Shown here piece after piece: positions 1 through 5,670 of a stretch of 5,670 nt of DNA; within the stretch, counting starts at the first letter, position 1, and every line of letters begins with the position of its first letter. Below the pieces are notes generated by a model. That model saw only the letters and a program-made list of their open reading frames with translations, made no database searches and was not told the DNA's origin. Source of the stretch: Legionellales bacterium. Lineage in GTDB: Bacteria > Pseudomonadota > Gammaproteobacteria > Legionellales > Legionellaceae. The DNA lies in NCBI GenBank assembly GCA_020050955.1, contig JAGVJT010000037.1, positions 1 through 5,670 of the forward strand, given 5' to 3'. The position numbers were made by a program, and so were the translations under genes.

Positions 1-472
1 CATCTAAAACAAGTGACTTCAAATGAGTTAGCACCAATGATTTATCATTTAAATGCTTAAGAATTCGTCCGGGCGTACCAACAATAATATGCGCGCCATG
101 CTTTAAAGAATCTTGCTGCGGCCTCATTGGCATACCACCTGATAGATTAAGCACTTTCACATTCGCCATTAAACATGCTAATCGTCGAATGGCTTGGCTA
201 ACTTGCTCTGCTAATTCGCGTGTGGGACAAAGAACTAAGCCTTGTACCGAAAAAAATGCCACATTCAACGTATTTAAGAGCGCCAAACTAAATGCTGCAG
301 TTTTCCCGCTGCCTGTTTTTGCTTGAGCAATTACATCCTCGCCTTGGAGCATCAAAGGGAGACTTTCTGTTTGAATAGGTGTCGTTTGCTCATATTTTAA
401 CGAAGCAAGGCTATCGAGTAACTCTTGGCGTAAAGGTAATTGAGAAAATAAGGCATGGTTTGATTGAGTCAT
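1..472 (-). CDS. dbpA: ATP-dependent RNA helicase DbpA, N-terminal part (partial)
   Basis: DEAD-box RNA helicase, cut by the left window edge; 157 residues of the RecA-like domain 1 are visible. In order: Q motif around residues 27-34 with the invariant Gln34; Walker A AKTGSGKT at 51-58; motif Ia PTRELA at 83-88; a GG pair at 112-113; motif Ib TPGR at 133-136; and LVLD at 154-157, whose Asp is the first residue of the DEAD box. The stretch from VLCPTRELA to TPGR matches my memory of E. coli DbpA better than RhlE, SrmB or DeaD, so I call it dbpA. DbpA is a 50S assembly helicase that binds 23S rRNA hairpin 92 through a C-terminal RNA-binding domain; that domain is outside the window, so the subfamily is not proven. 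The ATG at 470-472 is the only good start: an in-frame TAG lies shortly upstream. No clear Shine-Dalgarno precedes it. It lies 84 bases behind the desaturase gene on the same strand; I see no convincing promoter or terminator in that gap. Confidence 0.86.
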   Translation of the reverse strand, partial: MTQSNHALFSQLPLRQELLDSLASLKYEQTTPIQTESLPLMLQGEDVIAQAKTGSGKTAAFSLALLNTLNVAFFSVQGLVLCPTRELAEQVSQAIRRLACLMANVKVLNLSGGMPMRPQQDSLKHGAHIIVGTPGRILKHLNDKSLVLTHLKSLVLD

Positions 473-556
473 TAAGAGATACTTATAAGCATAAAAGCGC
501 TAAATTAACATTTTTTAGCTTATTTTTAAAGCAACACTCATGCACAGATCATTATT

Positions 557-1309
557 TCATAAGCGTTGCATTTTTTGCATATAAGCGCGTGTATGCTTGT
601 CAGCATGATTTTTATAGCCTTGATAAAAACAGCGAGCAATCATATTAATTAGTGGATCTGTTACACCATTGAGAAAAGCATACTGAACATTATCAGAACA
701 ATGATGCGCTTTATGATGCACTTTAGAAAGTAATATACGATGCGCTTGTAACCATAGAACAATCCTATTTTTATTGGTTGCATTATGACACCAATAATGT
801 GATAGCTCAGCGATAGAAGAAAAGATACCAAACGCAACTAATCCCGTATTGACCAACGTATTCATATGAACTGTGAACTGCAGAATGACCAGACACAATA
901 AAGACACAAGCAACCAAAATTTGGTACCTGATTCATCAAAATAAACTTTTAATGGATGCCTAGTTTGATAAATAAACTTAGCATGATGCAAATGAAATGC
1001 TGCAACATATGGCCCGACAGCGCTCGTGTAATGCGTATTATTATCCATGAACATGTGCACTAACCCATTCACGAAATCAGTCACAAAATAAGCAACAATA
1101 AGCATCAATAAAAGATAGAAAAATGGCGTACCATCATAAGTAGATACCGTGTTAAACAAGGTTATTATTTGCAATAACATGATGCAACATGACACCAGTA
1201 CTTCGAAACGCTTATAAATTGCACGATCTAAGTAAATTTGAATGGCATGAAAAAACTCAGCTGTTTTTTGTTCAGCACCATGTTCATGGTTAGAATGTAA
1301 TGCACTCAT
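557..1309 (-). CDS. Kua/CarF/PEDS1-family lipid desaturase-like membrane protein
   Basis: Complete 250-residue, histidine-rich integral membrane protein that I place in the lipid desaturase family (Pfam Lipid_desat; Kua, CarF, PEDS1/TMEM189, plant FAD4). The histidine clusters follow the family layout: TDFVNGLVHMFMDN at 77-90 (Asp78, His85, Asp89), FHLHH at 105-109, His118, His171 and His175, LQAHRILL at 187-194, and HHKAHH at 198-203, followed by YAFLNGVTDPLIN at 210-222, matching the family's Y-C/A-x-x-x-G-x-x-x-x-x-x-N ending. These would hold a di-iron centre. Hydrophobic segments lie near residues 36-56, 62-84, 130-148 and 152-172. Its size is close to human PEDS1 (about 270) and CarF (about 280). 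Characterised members put a double bond into ether lipids (plasmalogen vinyl ether) or into the acyl chain of phosphatidylglycerol; which lipid is used here cannot be told. No partner lipid gene is next to it. The start is the only Met that keeps the N-terminus, and no strong Shine-Dalgarno precedes it. It follows a 322-base gap, so it probably has its own promoter. Confidence 0.82.
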   Translation of the reverse strand: MSALHSNHEHGAEQKTAEFFHAIQIYLDRAIYKRFEVLVSCCIMLLQIITLFNTVSTYDGTPFFYLLLMLIVAYFVTDFVNGLVHMFMDNNTHYTSAVGPYVAAFHLHHAKFIYQTRHPLKVYFDESGTKFWLLVSLLCLVILQFTVHMNTLVNTGLVAFGIFSSIAELSHYWCHNATNKNRIVLWLQAHRILLSKVHHKAHHCSDNVQYAFLNGVTDPLINMIARCFYQGYKNHADKHTRAYMQKMQRL

Positions 1310-1310
1310 G

Positions 1311-1380
1311 TTGACGATTAATTACCACTCATTTCAGATGACTAAATAGTACCATTTTTTAACGGCAAAAATTGACGATT
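1311..1380. repeat. Direct repeat TTGACGATT, two copies
   Basis: TTGACGATT occurs at 1311-1319 and again at 1372-1380, 61 bases apart start to start. GATTAATT also occurs twice close by, at 1316-1323 and 1386-1393. The first copy sits immediately upstream of the desaturase start codon. On the minus strand the repeat reads AATCGTCAA. The repeats are seen directly; a role in controlling the desaturase gene is only a guess, and in AT-rich DNA a 9-base repeat can arise by chance. Confidence 0.4.
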
Positions 1381-1401
1381 CACAAGATTAATTTCTTATA
1401 A

Positions 1402-1461
1402 CAACATCATGTTGCTCGTCATATTGTTCAAAACGACAGATTAAGAAGCAACATTCATGTT
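1402..1461. promoter_or_regulatory. Two related short dyads upstream of the desaturase gene
   Basis: CAACAT-C-ATGTTG at 1402-1414 is a perfect dyad with a one-base centre, and AACAT-TC-ATGTT at 1450-1461 is the same half-site with a two-base centre. Centre-to-centre spacing is about 48 bases, or four to five helical turns. They lie about 95 and 140 bases upstream of the desaturase start codon, where an operator or activator pair could act. No regulator gene is nearby and I do not recognise the motif as a known operator. Confidence 0.3.
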
Positions 1462-1463
1462 AA

Positions 1464-1472
1464 TGTGGATAA
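1464..1472 (-). promoter_or_regulatory. Consensus DnaA box TTATCCACA
   Basis: The plus strand reads TGTGGATAA, so the minus strand carries TTATCCACA, the strongest class of E. coli DnaA box (consensus TTATNCACA). The match continues into a longer motif shared with the inverted repeat downstream: TGTGGATAACTTT here against TGTGGGTAACTTT at 1582-1594. The match is exact; binding is inferred. Confidence 0.5.
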
Positions 1473-1560
1473 CTTTACAGCATGACGTCTTCTAAGGTCA
1501 CAACAAATCACTGTATGGTTTTAAAACACGAGCATATCTAGCTTGTTATGCATCGTTTAT

Positions 1561-1597
1561 CACAAAGTTACCCACATATTCTGTGGGTAACTTTGTG
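1561..1597. repeat. Perfect 16-bp inverted repeat with 5-base loop
   Basis: Left arm 1561-1576 (CACAAAGTTACCCACA), loop TATTC at 1577-1581, right arm 1582-1597, with no mismatch. The stem can be extended by four pairs (1557-1560 with 1599-1602) if T1598 is bulged. It starts 35 bases beyond the stop codon of the L,D-transpeptidase gene, where a terminator would be expected, but on the minus strand the stem is followed by ATAAACGATGC rather than a T run, so it is not a standard Rho-independent terminator. Each arm contains TTACCCACA, one base away from the DnaA box TTATCCACA. It may block RNA decay or end transcription as RNA, or be a protein-binding palindrome as DNA. Confidence 0.75.
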
Positions 1598-1602
1598 TAT
1601 AA
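1594..1602 (-). promoter_or_regulatory. Consensus DnaA box TTATACACA
   Basis: The plus strand reads TGTGTATAA, the complement of TTATACACA, which fits TTATNCACA and equals the form I recall for box R2 of E. coli oriC. It overlaps the last four bases of the right arm of the inverted repeat at 1561-1597. On the plus strand the same bases hold TATAAT (1598-1603), so the match could partly reflect a -10-like sequence. Confidence 0.45.
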
Positions 1603-1631
1603 TCGGTGTTGAACGTGAGGAAAAATAACGT

Positions 1632-2279
1632 TTAGTGACGTATTGTCGATGTTGGCGCTTGCATCGCAGATGCTGAGTTAAAAATCCAATCACCATCACC
1701 ATCTTCATCATCATACGATAGCACAATCACTTTTGTGCCCAAGGTGATGAATTGCTCATTCAACCATTTTGCAGCACTTGGTAGCACACGAACACAACCA
1801 TGACTTGAGTTCGCTGGCGGCACCTCAAAGGCAGCATGAATCGTGAACCCTCTAAAGAAATACATGCAATAAGGCATTTTTGCACCACCAAATGTTTCCA
1901 CTGGGTATTCACCAGACTTGCAATTAACACCGCGTTTATTATAAACACGAAACGAACCGGTTACCGTACGACACGGCTTACCAACATCTTCGCAGAAGTT
2001 TTTACCCCCTGAAGCACTACCCGTCATGACGCGTTGACCGTTTTCATCATAAGCAGCCCAGGCTGCTTCTTTAGGATCAAACACAAACGTTCGCTGACCT
2101 GTTGCAGCAATTTGTAATGGGAAATAATTACGTCCACGTTTATCCATTAAATAATGCATGGTGTGATGCATCACGCCATTGTCATCTGTCATGTAAGTTG
2201 ACTCATCATCAATCACAGGCTCCATGCATGCTGAGAGCATGAAACAGAACGATAAGATACATAATATCTTTTTACTCAT
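1632..2279 (-). CDS. Lipoprotein L,D-transpeptidase (YkuD domain), EnhA-like
   Basis: Complete 215-residue exported enzyme. The N-terminus is a lipoprotein signal peptide: positively charged start, hydrophobic core, lipobox LSAC with Cys18 as the lipidated residue, so the mature protein should be membrane-anchored in the periplasm. The YkuD catalytic domain spans roughly residues 63-188: His148 precedes the SHGCVRV motif at 159-165 with catalytic Cys162 and Arg164. Such enzymes form 3-3 cross-links in peptidoglycan or attach proteins to it through L,D-transpeptidation. Four further cysteines (96, 103, 120, 138) could form two disulfides; this arrangement, with WAAYDENGQ and MPYCMYFFRG, recalls the Legionella EnhA-type family as I remember it. 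The tail has an acidic DDEDGDGD stretch at 190-197. Start: ATG at 2277-2279, preceded by AGAGGA at 2290-2295 (minus strand) with a 10-base spacer. It lies 36 bases after ettA and may be co-transcribed with it. Its precise wall role is unknown. Confidence 0.88.
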   Translation of the reverse strand: MSKKILCILSFCFMLSACMEPVIDDESTYMTDDNGVMHHTMHYLMDKRGRNYFPLQIAATGQRTFVFDPKEAAWAAYDENGQRVMTGSASGGKNFCEDVGKPCRTVTGSFRVYNKRGVNCKSGEYPVETFGGAKMPYCMYFFRGFTIHAAFEVPPANSSHGCVRVLPSAAKWLNEQFITLGTKVIVLSYDDEDGDGDWIFNSASAMQAPTSTIRH

Positions 2280-2315
2280 ATAACAAAATCCTCTTCTAAA
2301 ACAATATCAATCTTT

Positions 2316-3986
2316 TTATTTCTGCAGCCGACGATACTTAATTCGAGAAGGCCGATTGGCCGCATCACCTAAACGACGTTTGCGATCTTCTTCGTAGTCT
2401 GTGTAATTGCCTTCAATAAAGACAACAGACGAATCACCTTCAAACGCCAATAAATGCGTGCAAATACGATCCAAAAACCACCGGTCATGCGACACAACAA
2501 TGGCAGAGCCAGGGAAGTTTAGCAATGCATCTTCTAGTGCACGCAGTGTTTCAACATCTAAATCGTTTGAAGGCTCATCCAATAACAAAACATTGCCGCC
2601 GCTTTTTAAAAGCTTTGCAAGATGCACACGATTGCGCTCTCCGCCTGATAAATGCCCCATTTTTTTCTGTTGATCGGCACCTTTAAAATTAAAGCGTCCA
2701 ACATACGCACGCGAAGGCATTTGGAAAGAGCCAACTTGCATGATGTCGTGTCCGTCTGTAATTTCTTCCCATACGGATTTATTGTCGTCTAGTTCTCGAT
2801 GTTGATTAACTGATGCAATCTTAACCGTATCACCAATGCGAATAACACCCGAATCAGGCGACTCTTGGCTAGTGATCATCTTTAAAAATGTCGACTTTCC
2901 TGCACCATTAGGACCAATGATGCCCAAAATACCACCTTTTGGTAATCTAAAGTTTAAGTTTTCAAATAATAATCGATCATTAAACCCTTTACTAAGAGCC
3001 TCACCCTCAATCACTAAATCGCCTAAACGATCACCTGGTGGAATGTACAATTCATTAGTTTCATTGCGCTTTTGGAATTCTTTTGAGTTCATCTCTTCAA
3101 ATCGCGCTAAGCGTGCTTTATTTTTTGCATGTCGACCTTTCGGTGATGTACGTACCCATTCTAATTCTGCTTTGATCGCACGTTCATGAGAGGCTTCTTG
3201 TTTTTGCTCAGCTTGAATGCGTTTTTCTTTTTGCTCAAGCCATGCAGTGTAATTGCCCTCGTAAGGAATACCTTCGCCTCTGTCAAGCTCAAGAATCCAT
3301 TTTGCGACATTGTCTAAGAAATAACGATCATGCGTAATAGCGACAACCGTACCGGCAAAATCTTCCAAATAATGTTCTAACCAAGCCACGCTTTCCGCAT
3401 CTAAATGGTTGGTTGGCTCATCGAGCAATAGCATATCAGGGTTGGATAATAGTAATCGGCACAACGCGACACGGCGACGTTCACCACCGGACAATACATC
3501 TACCTTCGCATCCCATTCAGGTAAGCGTAATGCATCAGCAGCAATGTCCAATTGACGATCAAGTGCCCAGCCATCGCCTGCTTCAATCGCATGTTGCAAG
3601 TCACCTTGCTCAATCAATAAAGCGTTCATTTCATCGTCGCTCATGGGCTCGGCAAACCGCATGCTAATAGCGTCAAATTTTGCTAATTTATCACGCATGT
3701 CTGCCACAGCTTCATCGATAATTTCACGTACTGTTTTATTAGGATCAAGCACTGGCTCTTGCGCCAAATAGCCAATTTTAATGCCAGGTTGCGGTCTTGC
3801 TTCTCCATCGAATTGTGTATCCACACCCGCCATGATGCGTAATAATGTCGATTTTCCAGAGCCATTGAGACCTAATACGCCAATTTTGGCGCCAGGATAA
3901 AAACTCAGTGAAATATCTTTAAGAATGAATCGTTGATTTTCAACGACCTTACTCAAACGACTCATCGTAAAAACATACTGTGCCAT
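2316..3986 (-). CDS. ettA: Energy-dependent translational throttle protein EttA (ABC-F ATPase)
   Basis: Complete 556 residues, against 555 for E. coli EttA, with clear similarity along the whole length. Two ABC cassettes in one chain and no membrane segment. Cassette 1: Walker A GLNGSGKST 39-47, signature LSGGE 165-169, Walker B LLLDEPTNHLD 186-196 with catalytic Glu190, switch His219. Cassette 2: GPNGAGKST 358-366, LSGGE 446-450, LLLDEPSNDLD 467-477 with Glu471, switch His500. The arm subdomain falls near 94-138, and the P-site tRNA interaction linker near 242-322 is rich in Lys, Arg and Glu. EttA binds the ribosomal E site and senses the ATP/ADP ratio to gate the first elongation step. Small oddity: Ser473 replaces the usual Thr after DEP in cassette 2, a conservative change. 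The ATG at 3984-3986 aligns with the E. coli start; GGGG lies about six bases upstream. TATAAA at 4004-4009 (minus strand) is a possible -10 but has no good -35 and would give a very short leader. Confidence 0.97.
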   Translation of the reverse strand: MAQYVFTMSRLSKVVENQRFILKDISLSFYPGAKIGVLGLNGSGKSTLLRIMAGVDTQFDGEARPQPGIKIGYLAQEPVLDPNKTVREIIDEAVADMRDKLAKFDAISMRFAEPMSDDEMNALLIEQGDLQHAIEAGDGWALDRQLDIAADALRLPEWDAKVDVLSGGERRRVALCRLLLSNPDMLLLDEPTNHLDAESVAWLEHYLEDFAGTVVAITHDRYFLDNVAKWILELDRGEGIPYEGNYTAWLEQKEKRIQAEQKQEASHERAIKAELEWVRTSPKGRHAKNKARLARFEEMNSKEFQKRNETNELYIPPGDRLGDLVIEGEALSKGFNDRLLFENLNFRLPKGGILGIIGPNGAGKSTFLKMITSQESPDSGVIRIGDTVKIASVNQHRELDDNKSVWEEITDGHDIMQVGSFQMPSRAYVGRFNFKGADQQKKMGHLSGGERNRVHLAKLLKSGGNVLLLDEPSNDLDVETLRALEDALLNFPGSAIVVSHDRWFLDRICTHLLAFEGDSSVVFIEGNYTDYEEDRKRRLGDAANRPSRIKYRRLQK

Positions 3987-4022
3987 ACGTGCCCCATTGA
4001 AAATTTATACTAAAATCTACGT

Positions 4023-4041
4023 CCCGCGGTTTGTCCGCGGG
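4023..4041. repeat. GC-rich 7-bp palindrome between tdh and ettA
   Basis: CCCGCGG at 4023-4029, loop TTTGT, CCGCGGG at 4035-4041: a perfect inverted repeat made almost wholly of G and C inside an AT-rich gap. It begins 19 bases after the tdh stop codon in the direction of transcription, so it could weakly terminate kbl-tdh, but the minus strand continues with ACGTAGATTTTAG, with no T run directly after the stem. The sequence with its flanks (TACGTCCCGCGG to CCGCGGGCTCCA) looks to me like a dispersed small palindromic repeat seen in intergenic DNA of Legionella/Coxiella-type genomes; that family link is from memory and unverified. Confidence 0.6.
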
Positions 4042-4060
4042 CTCCAAAACTAGCAGTCAA

Positions 4061-5086
4061 CTATGACCAATCTAAAATAACTTTTCCTGATTGACCAGAG
4101 GCCATGATTTGAAATGCATGTTGATAATCTGCCACTGGAAAATGATGTGTAATGACCGGTGAAACATCCAAACCACTTTGTAACATAGCAATCATCTTAT
4201 ACCATGTTTCAAACATTTCTCGACCATAAATACCTTTAATGATCAAACCTTTAAAGATAACTTGATTCCAATCGATCGGCGTTTCTTGAGGAGGAATACC
4301 GAGTAATGCCACATGCCCACCGTGATTCATGGCTTTGACCATATCATTTAATGCCATGGGGTTACCTGACATTTCTAATCCAACATCAAACCCTTCCGTC
4401 ATCCCAAGCTCATCCATCACTTGTTGCATGGATTGATACTTCACATTCACCGCACGTGTCGCACCCATTTTCCGTGCAAGATCTAGTCGATAATCATTCA
4501 CATCAGTAATCACAATATGGCGTGCACCAATATGACGCGCAATAGCAACCGCCATAATGCCAATAGGACCAGCTCCTGTGATTAAAACATCTTCTCCAAC
4601 CATATCAAACGATAAAGCACAATGCGCGGCATTTCCAAATGGATCAAGAATAGAAGCTTGTTCCGCTGTAATAGAATCAGGCAATGCTAAAACATTTGTC
4701 GCAGGCAATGATAAATATTCAGCAAAGCACCCTGGTCGGTTAACACCTACACCTAATGTCTTACGGCATAAATGTTGGCGACCTGCACGACAATTACGAC
4801 ATAAACCGCATGTAATATGTCCCTCTCCTGAAACACGTTGCCCTTCTTTAAAACCTTTAACTTCACGGCCAACTTCAACAATCTCACCGAAAAATTCATG
4901 CCCAACCGTCATTGGAACAGGAATCGTTGCTTGTGCCCATTCATCCCAAGAATAAATATGAATGTCTGTGCCACAAATGGCCGTCTTTTGAATCTTAATT
5001 AAAACATCATTCACACCGCATGTCGGCATGGGAACATCTTCCATCCAAATACCAGGTTCAGGTTTTGCTTTTACCAATGATCTCAT
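4061..5086 (-). CDS. tdh: L-threonine 3-dehydrogenase
   Basis: Complete, 341 residues, the same length as E. coli Tdh. Zinc-dependent medium-chain dehydrogenase that oxidises L-threonine with NAD+ to 2-amino-3-ketobutyrate, in the cytoplasm. Visible features: catalytic zinc ligands Cys38 (in TAICGTDIH) and His63-Glu64 (GHEFFG); structural zinc lobe Cys93, Cys96, Cys99, Cys107; DPFGNAAH at 148-155; Rossmann loop GAGPIG at 171-176; Asp195 at the end of the second strand and Arg200, which select NAD+ over NADP+. No key residue is missing. The start ATG at 5084-5086 has a strong Shine-Dalgarno, AAGGAG at 5094-5099 (minus strand), seven bases away. It lies 30 bases downstream of kbl in the classic kbl-tdh order, so the unstable ketobutyrate can be passed directly to Kbl. 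Related sugar alcohol dehydrogenases share the fold, but the sequence and context fit Tdh. Confidence 0.97.
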   Translation of the reverse strand: MRSLVKAKPEPGIWMEDVPMPTCGVNDVLIKIQKTAICGTDIHIYSWDEWAQATIPVPMTVGHEFFGEIVEVGREVKGFKEGQRVSGEGHITCGLCRNCRAGRQHLCRKTLGVGVNRPGCFAEYLSLPATNVLALPDSITAEQASILDPFGNAAHCALSFDMVGEDVLITGAGPIGIMAVAIARHIGARHIVITDVNDYRLDLARKMGATRAVNVKYQSMQQVMDELGMTEGFDVGLEMSGNPMALNDMVKAMNHGGHVALLGIPPQETPIDWNQVIFKGLIIKGIYGREMFETWYKMIAMLQSGLDVSPVITHHFPVADYQHAFQIMASGQSGKVILDWS

Positions 5087-5116
5087 TATATAACTCCTTC
5101 AAAAACCTTTGATGCG

Positions 5117-5670
5117 TTAAGAAATAATCCCAAGCTCTCTACCAATTTTAGCAAATGCATGCAGCGCCTTATCTAAATGATGCTCTTCCAAAGCCGCAGA
5201 CATTTGAGTACGAATACGTGCAAGCCCTTTCGGTACCACGGGGAATGAGAATCCAACGACATAAATACCTTCTTCTAACAAACGACTCGCCATGCGATTC
5301 GCCAACACTGCATCGCCTAACATTACAGGAATAATAGGATGCTCACCTGGAATTAAATTAAATCCAAGCTGGCTTAACCCTTGACGAAAGTAATGACTAT
5401 TATGTTTTACTTTTTGAGCCAACATTATATTGTTTGTTAATAAGTCCAGCGCTGCAATCGATGTTTGTGTAATGACCGGTGCTAATGTGTTAGAAAAAAG
5501 GTAAGGACGAGAGCGTTGTCGTAACCAGGATACAATCGCTTTATTCGAAGAAGTGTAACCGCCAGAAGCACCACCAAGCGCTTTACCAAGGGTGCCAGTA
5601 ATAATATCAACGCGCTCTGACACACCAAAATGCTCAGGCGTACCACGTCCTGTTTCCCCAATAAAACCTA
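5117..5670 (-). CDS. kbl: 2-amino-3-ketobutyrate coenzyme A ligase, C-terminal part (partial)
   Basis: The right window edge cuts the gene; 183 residues of the C-terminal part are visible (the E. coli enzyme has 398), in frame to the edge. The internal GTG at 5621-5623 is not a start: the frame runs on upstream through [15 protein letters not shown], which matches the Kbl region before the active-site lysine. PLP-dependent alpha-oxoamine synthase that cleaves 2-amino-3-ketobutyrate with CoA to glycine and acetyl-CoA. The Schiff-base lysine is in [16 protein letters not shown], codon 5582-5584. Other family signatures: [25 protein letters not shown], and [16 protein letters not shown] near the C-terminus, with the arginines that bind the substrate carboxylate. 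Ends in ELGIIS, as E. coli Kbl ends in a similar QLGVIA. It is followed by tdh after 30 bases with no terminator between, so the two form an operon whose promoter is outside the window. Confidence 0.96.
   Translation of the reverse strand, partial: GFIGETGRGTPEHFGVSERVDIITGTLGKALGGASGGYTSSNKAIVSWLRQRSRPYLFSNTLAPVITQTSIAALDLLTNNIMLAQKVKHNSHYFRQGLSQLGFNLIPGEHPIIPVMLGDAVLANRMASRLLEEGIYVVGFSFPVVPKGLARIRTQMSAALEEHHLDKALHAFAKIGRELGIIS

Larger units (their letters stand above)
1310..1631. other. 322-base non-coding region with DnaA boxes and inverted repeats
   Basis: The only long gap in the window, lying between the end of the L,D-transpeptidase gene and the start of the desaturase gene, both on the minus strand. 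I see no credible ORF on either strand and no tRNA. It holds, from left to right: a 9-base direct repeat TTGACGATT (1311-1319 and 1372-1380), two AACAT-N1/2-ATGTT dyads (1402-1414 and 1450-1461), a consensus DnaA box (1464-1472), a 16-bp perfect inverted repeat (1561-1597), and a second consensus DnaA box (1594-1602). The desaturase promoter must lie here or further upstream, but I find no well-spaced -35/-10 pair on the minus strand; TATAAG at about 1397-1402 (minus strand) is the best -10-like hexamer and has no good -35. Confidence 0.75.

Noticed and set aside
515..540. Possible terminator hairpin (GCTT/AAGC) between the desaturase and dbpA.
   Set aside because: Only four base pairs with an A-rich loop and no following T run; too weak to call.
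379..648. An 89-codon plus-strand open frame overlapping the start of dbpA and the end of the desaturase gene.
   Set aside because: It runs opposite to two well-supported genes, crosses their spacer, and shows no recognisable domain or ribosome binding site; a shadow frame.
1561..1597. The inverted repeat as a Rho-independent terminator.
   Set aside because: No T run follows the stem on the minus strand, the only strand with an upstream gene; kept instead as an inverted repeat of uncertain role.
1598..1637. Plus-strand TATAAT (1598-1603) followed by GTGAGGA (1615-1621), resembling a promoter and ribosome binding site for a rightward gene.
   Set aside because: No acceptable -35 lies 16-18 bases upstream, and the only nearby start (GTG at 1635) opens a frame of about 13 codons. 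At most it could drive an antisense transcript into the L,D-transpeptidase gene.
2407..3667. Several plus-strand open frames of 84-117 codons inside ettA.
   Set aside because: All are antisense to a full-length, highly conserved gene and their translations show no domain pattern.
5117..5623. A shorter kbl reading starting at an internal GTG (5621-5623).
   Set aside because: The same frame stays open to the window edge and the upstream residues match Kbl, so the true start lies outside the window.

Overview
The window reads as ordinary chromosome of an AT-rich gammaproteobacterium. The DbpA, EttA, Tdh and Kbl proteins all resemble their Escherichia coli counterparts closely, and kbl-tdh keeps the E. 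coli order. An EnhA-like cysteine-bearing L,D-transpeptidase and a short GC-rich palindrome whose sequence I associate with Legionella/Coxiella-type genomes suggest the order Legionellales. That placement is inference from memory of the families, not a database result.

All six genes lie on the minus strand, so in the direction of transcription the order runs from the right edge to the left. First comes the C-terminal half of kbl (5117-5670, cut by the window), then tdh (4061-5086) 30 bases later; together they degrade threonine to glycine and acetyl-CoA. A 19-base perfect palindrome (4023-4041) separates them from ettA (2316-3986), an ABC-F translation factor. A lipoprotein L,D-transpeptidase (1632-2279) follows ettA after 36 bases. 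After a 322-base non-coding stretch (1310-1631) comes a small membrane desaturase of the Kua/CarF/PEDS1 family (557-1309), and finally the N-terminal part of the DEAD-box helicase gene dbpA (1-472, cut by the window).

The genes do not form one pathway: threonine catabolism, ribosome function (EttA, DbpA), cell wall cross-linking and lipid modification sit side by side. The two parts worth a second look are the Kua/CarF/PEDS1-type desaturase, whose lipid substrate in this kind of organism is unknown to me, and the gap at 1310-1631. That gap holds two consensus DnaA boxes, a 16-bp perfect inverted repeat carrying two near-consensus DnaA boxes, and two related smaller dyads. I found no CRISPR array, transposase, phage gene, toxin-antitoxin pair, tRNA or rRNA, and no clear new multi-gene system.
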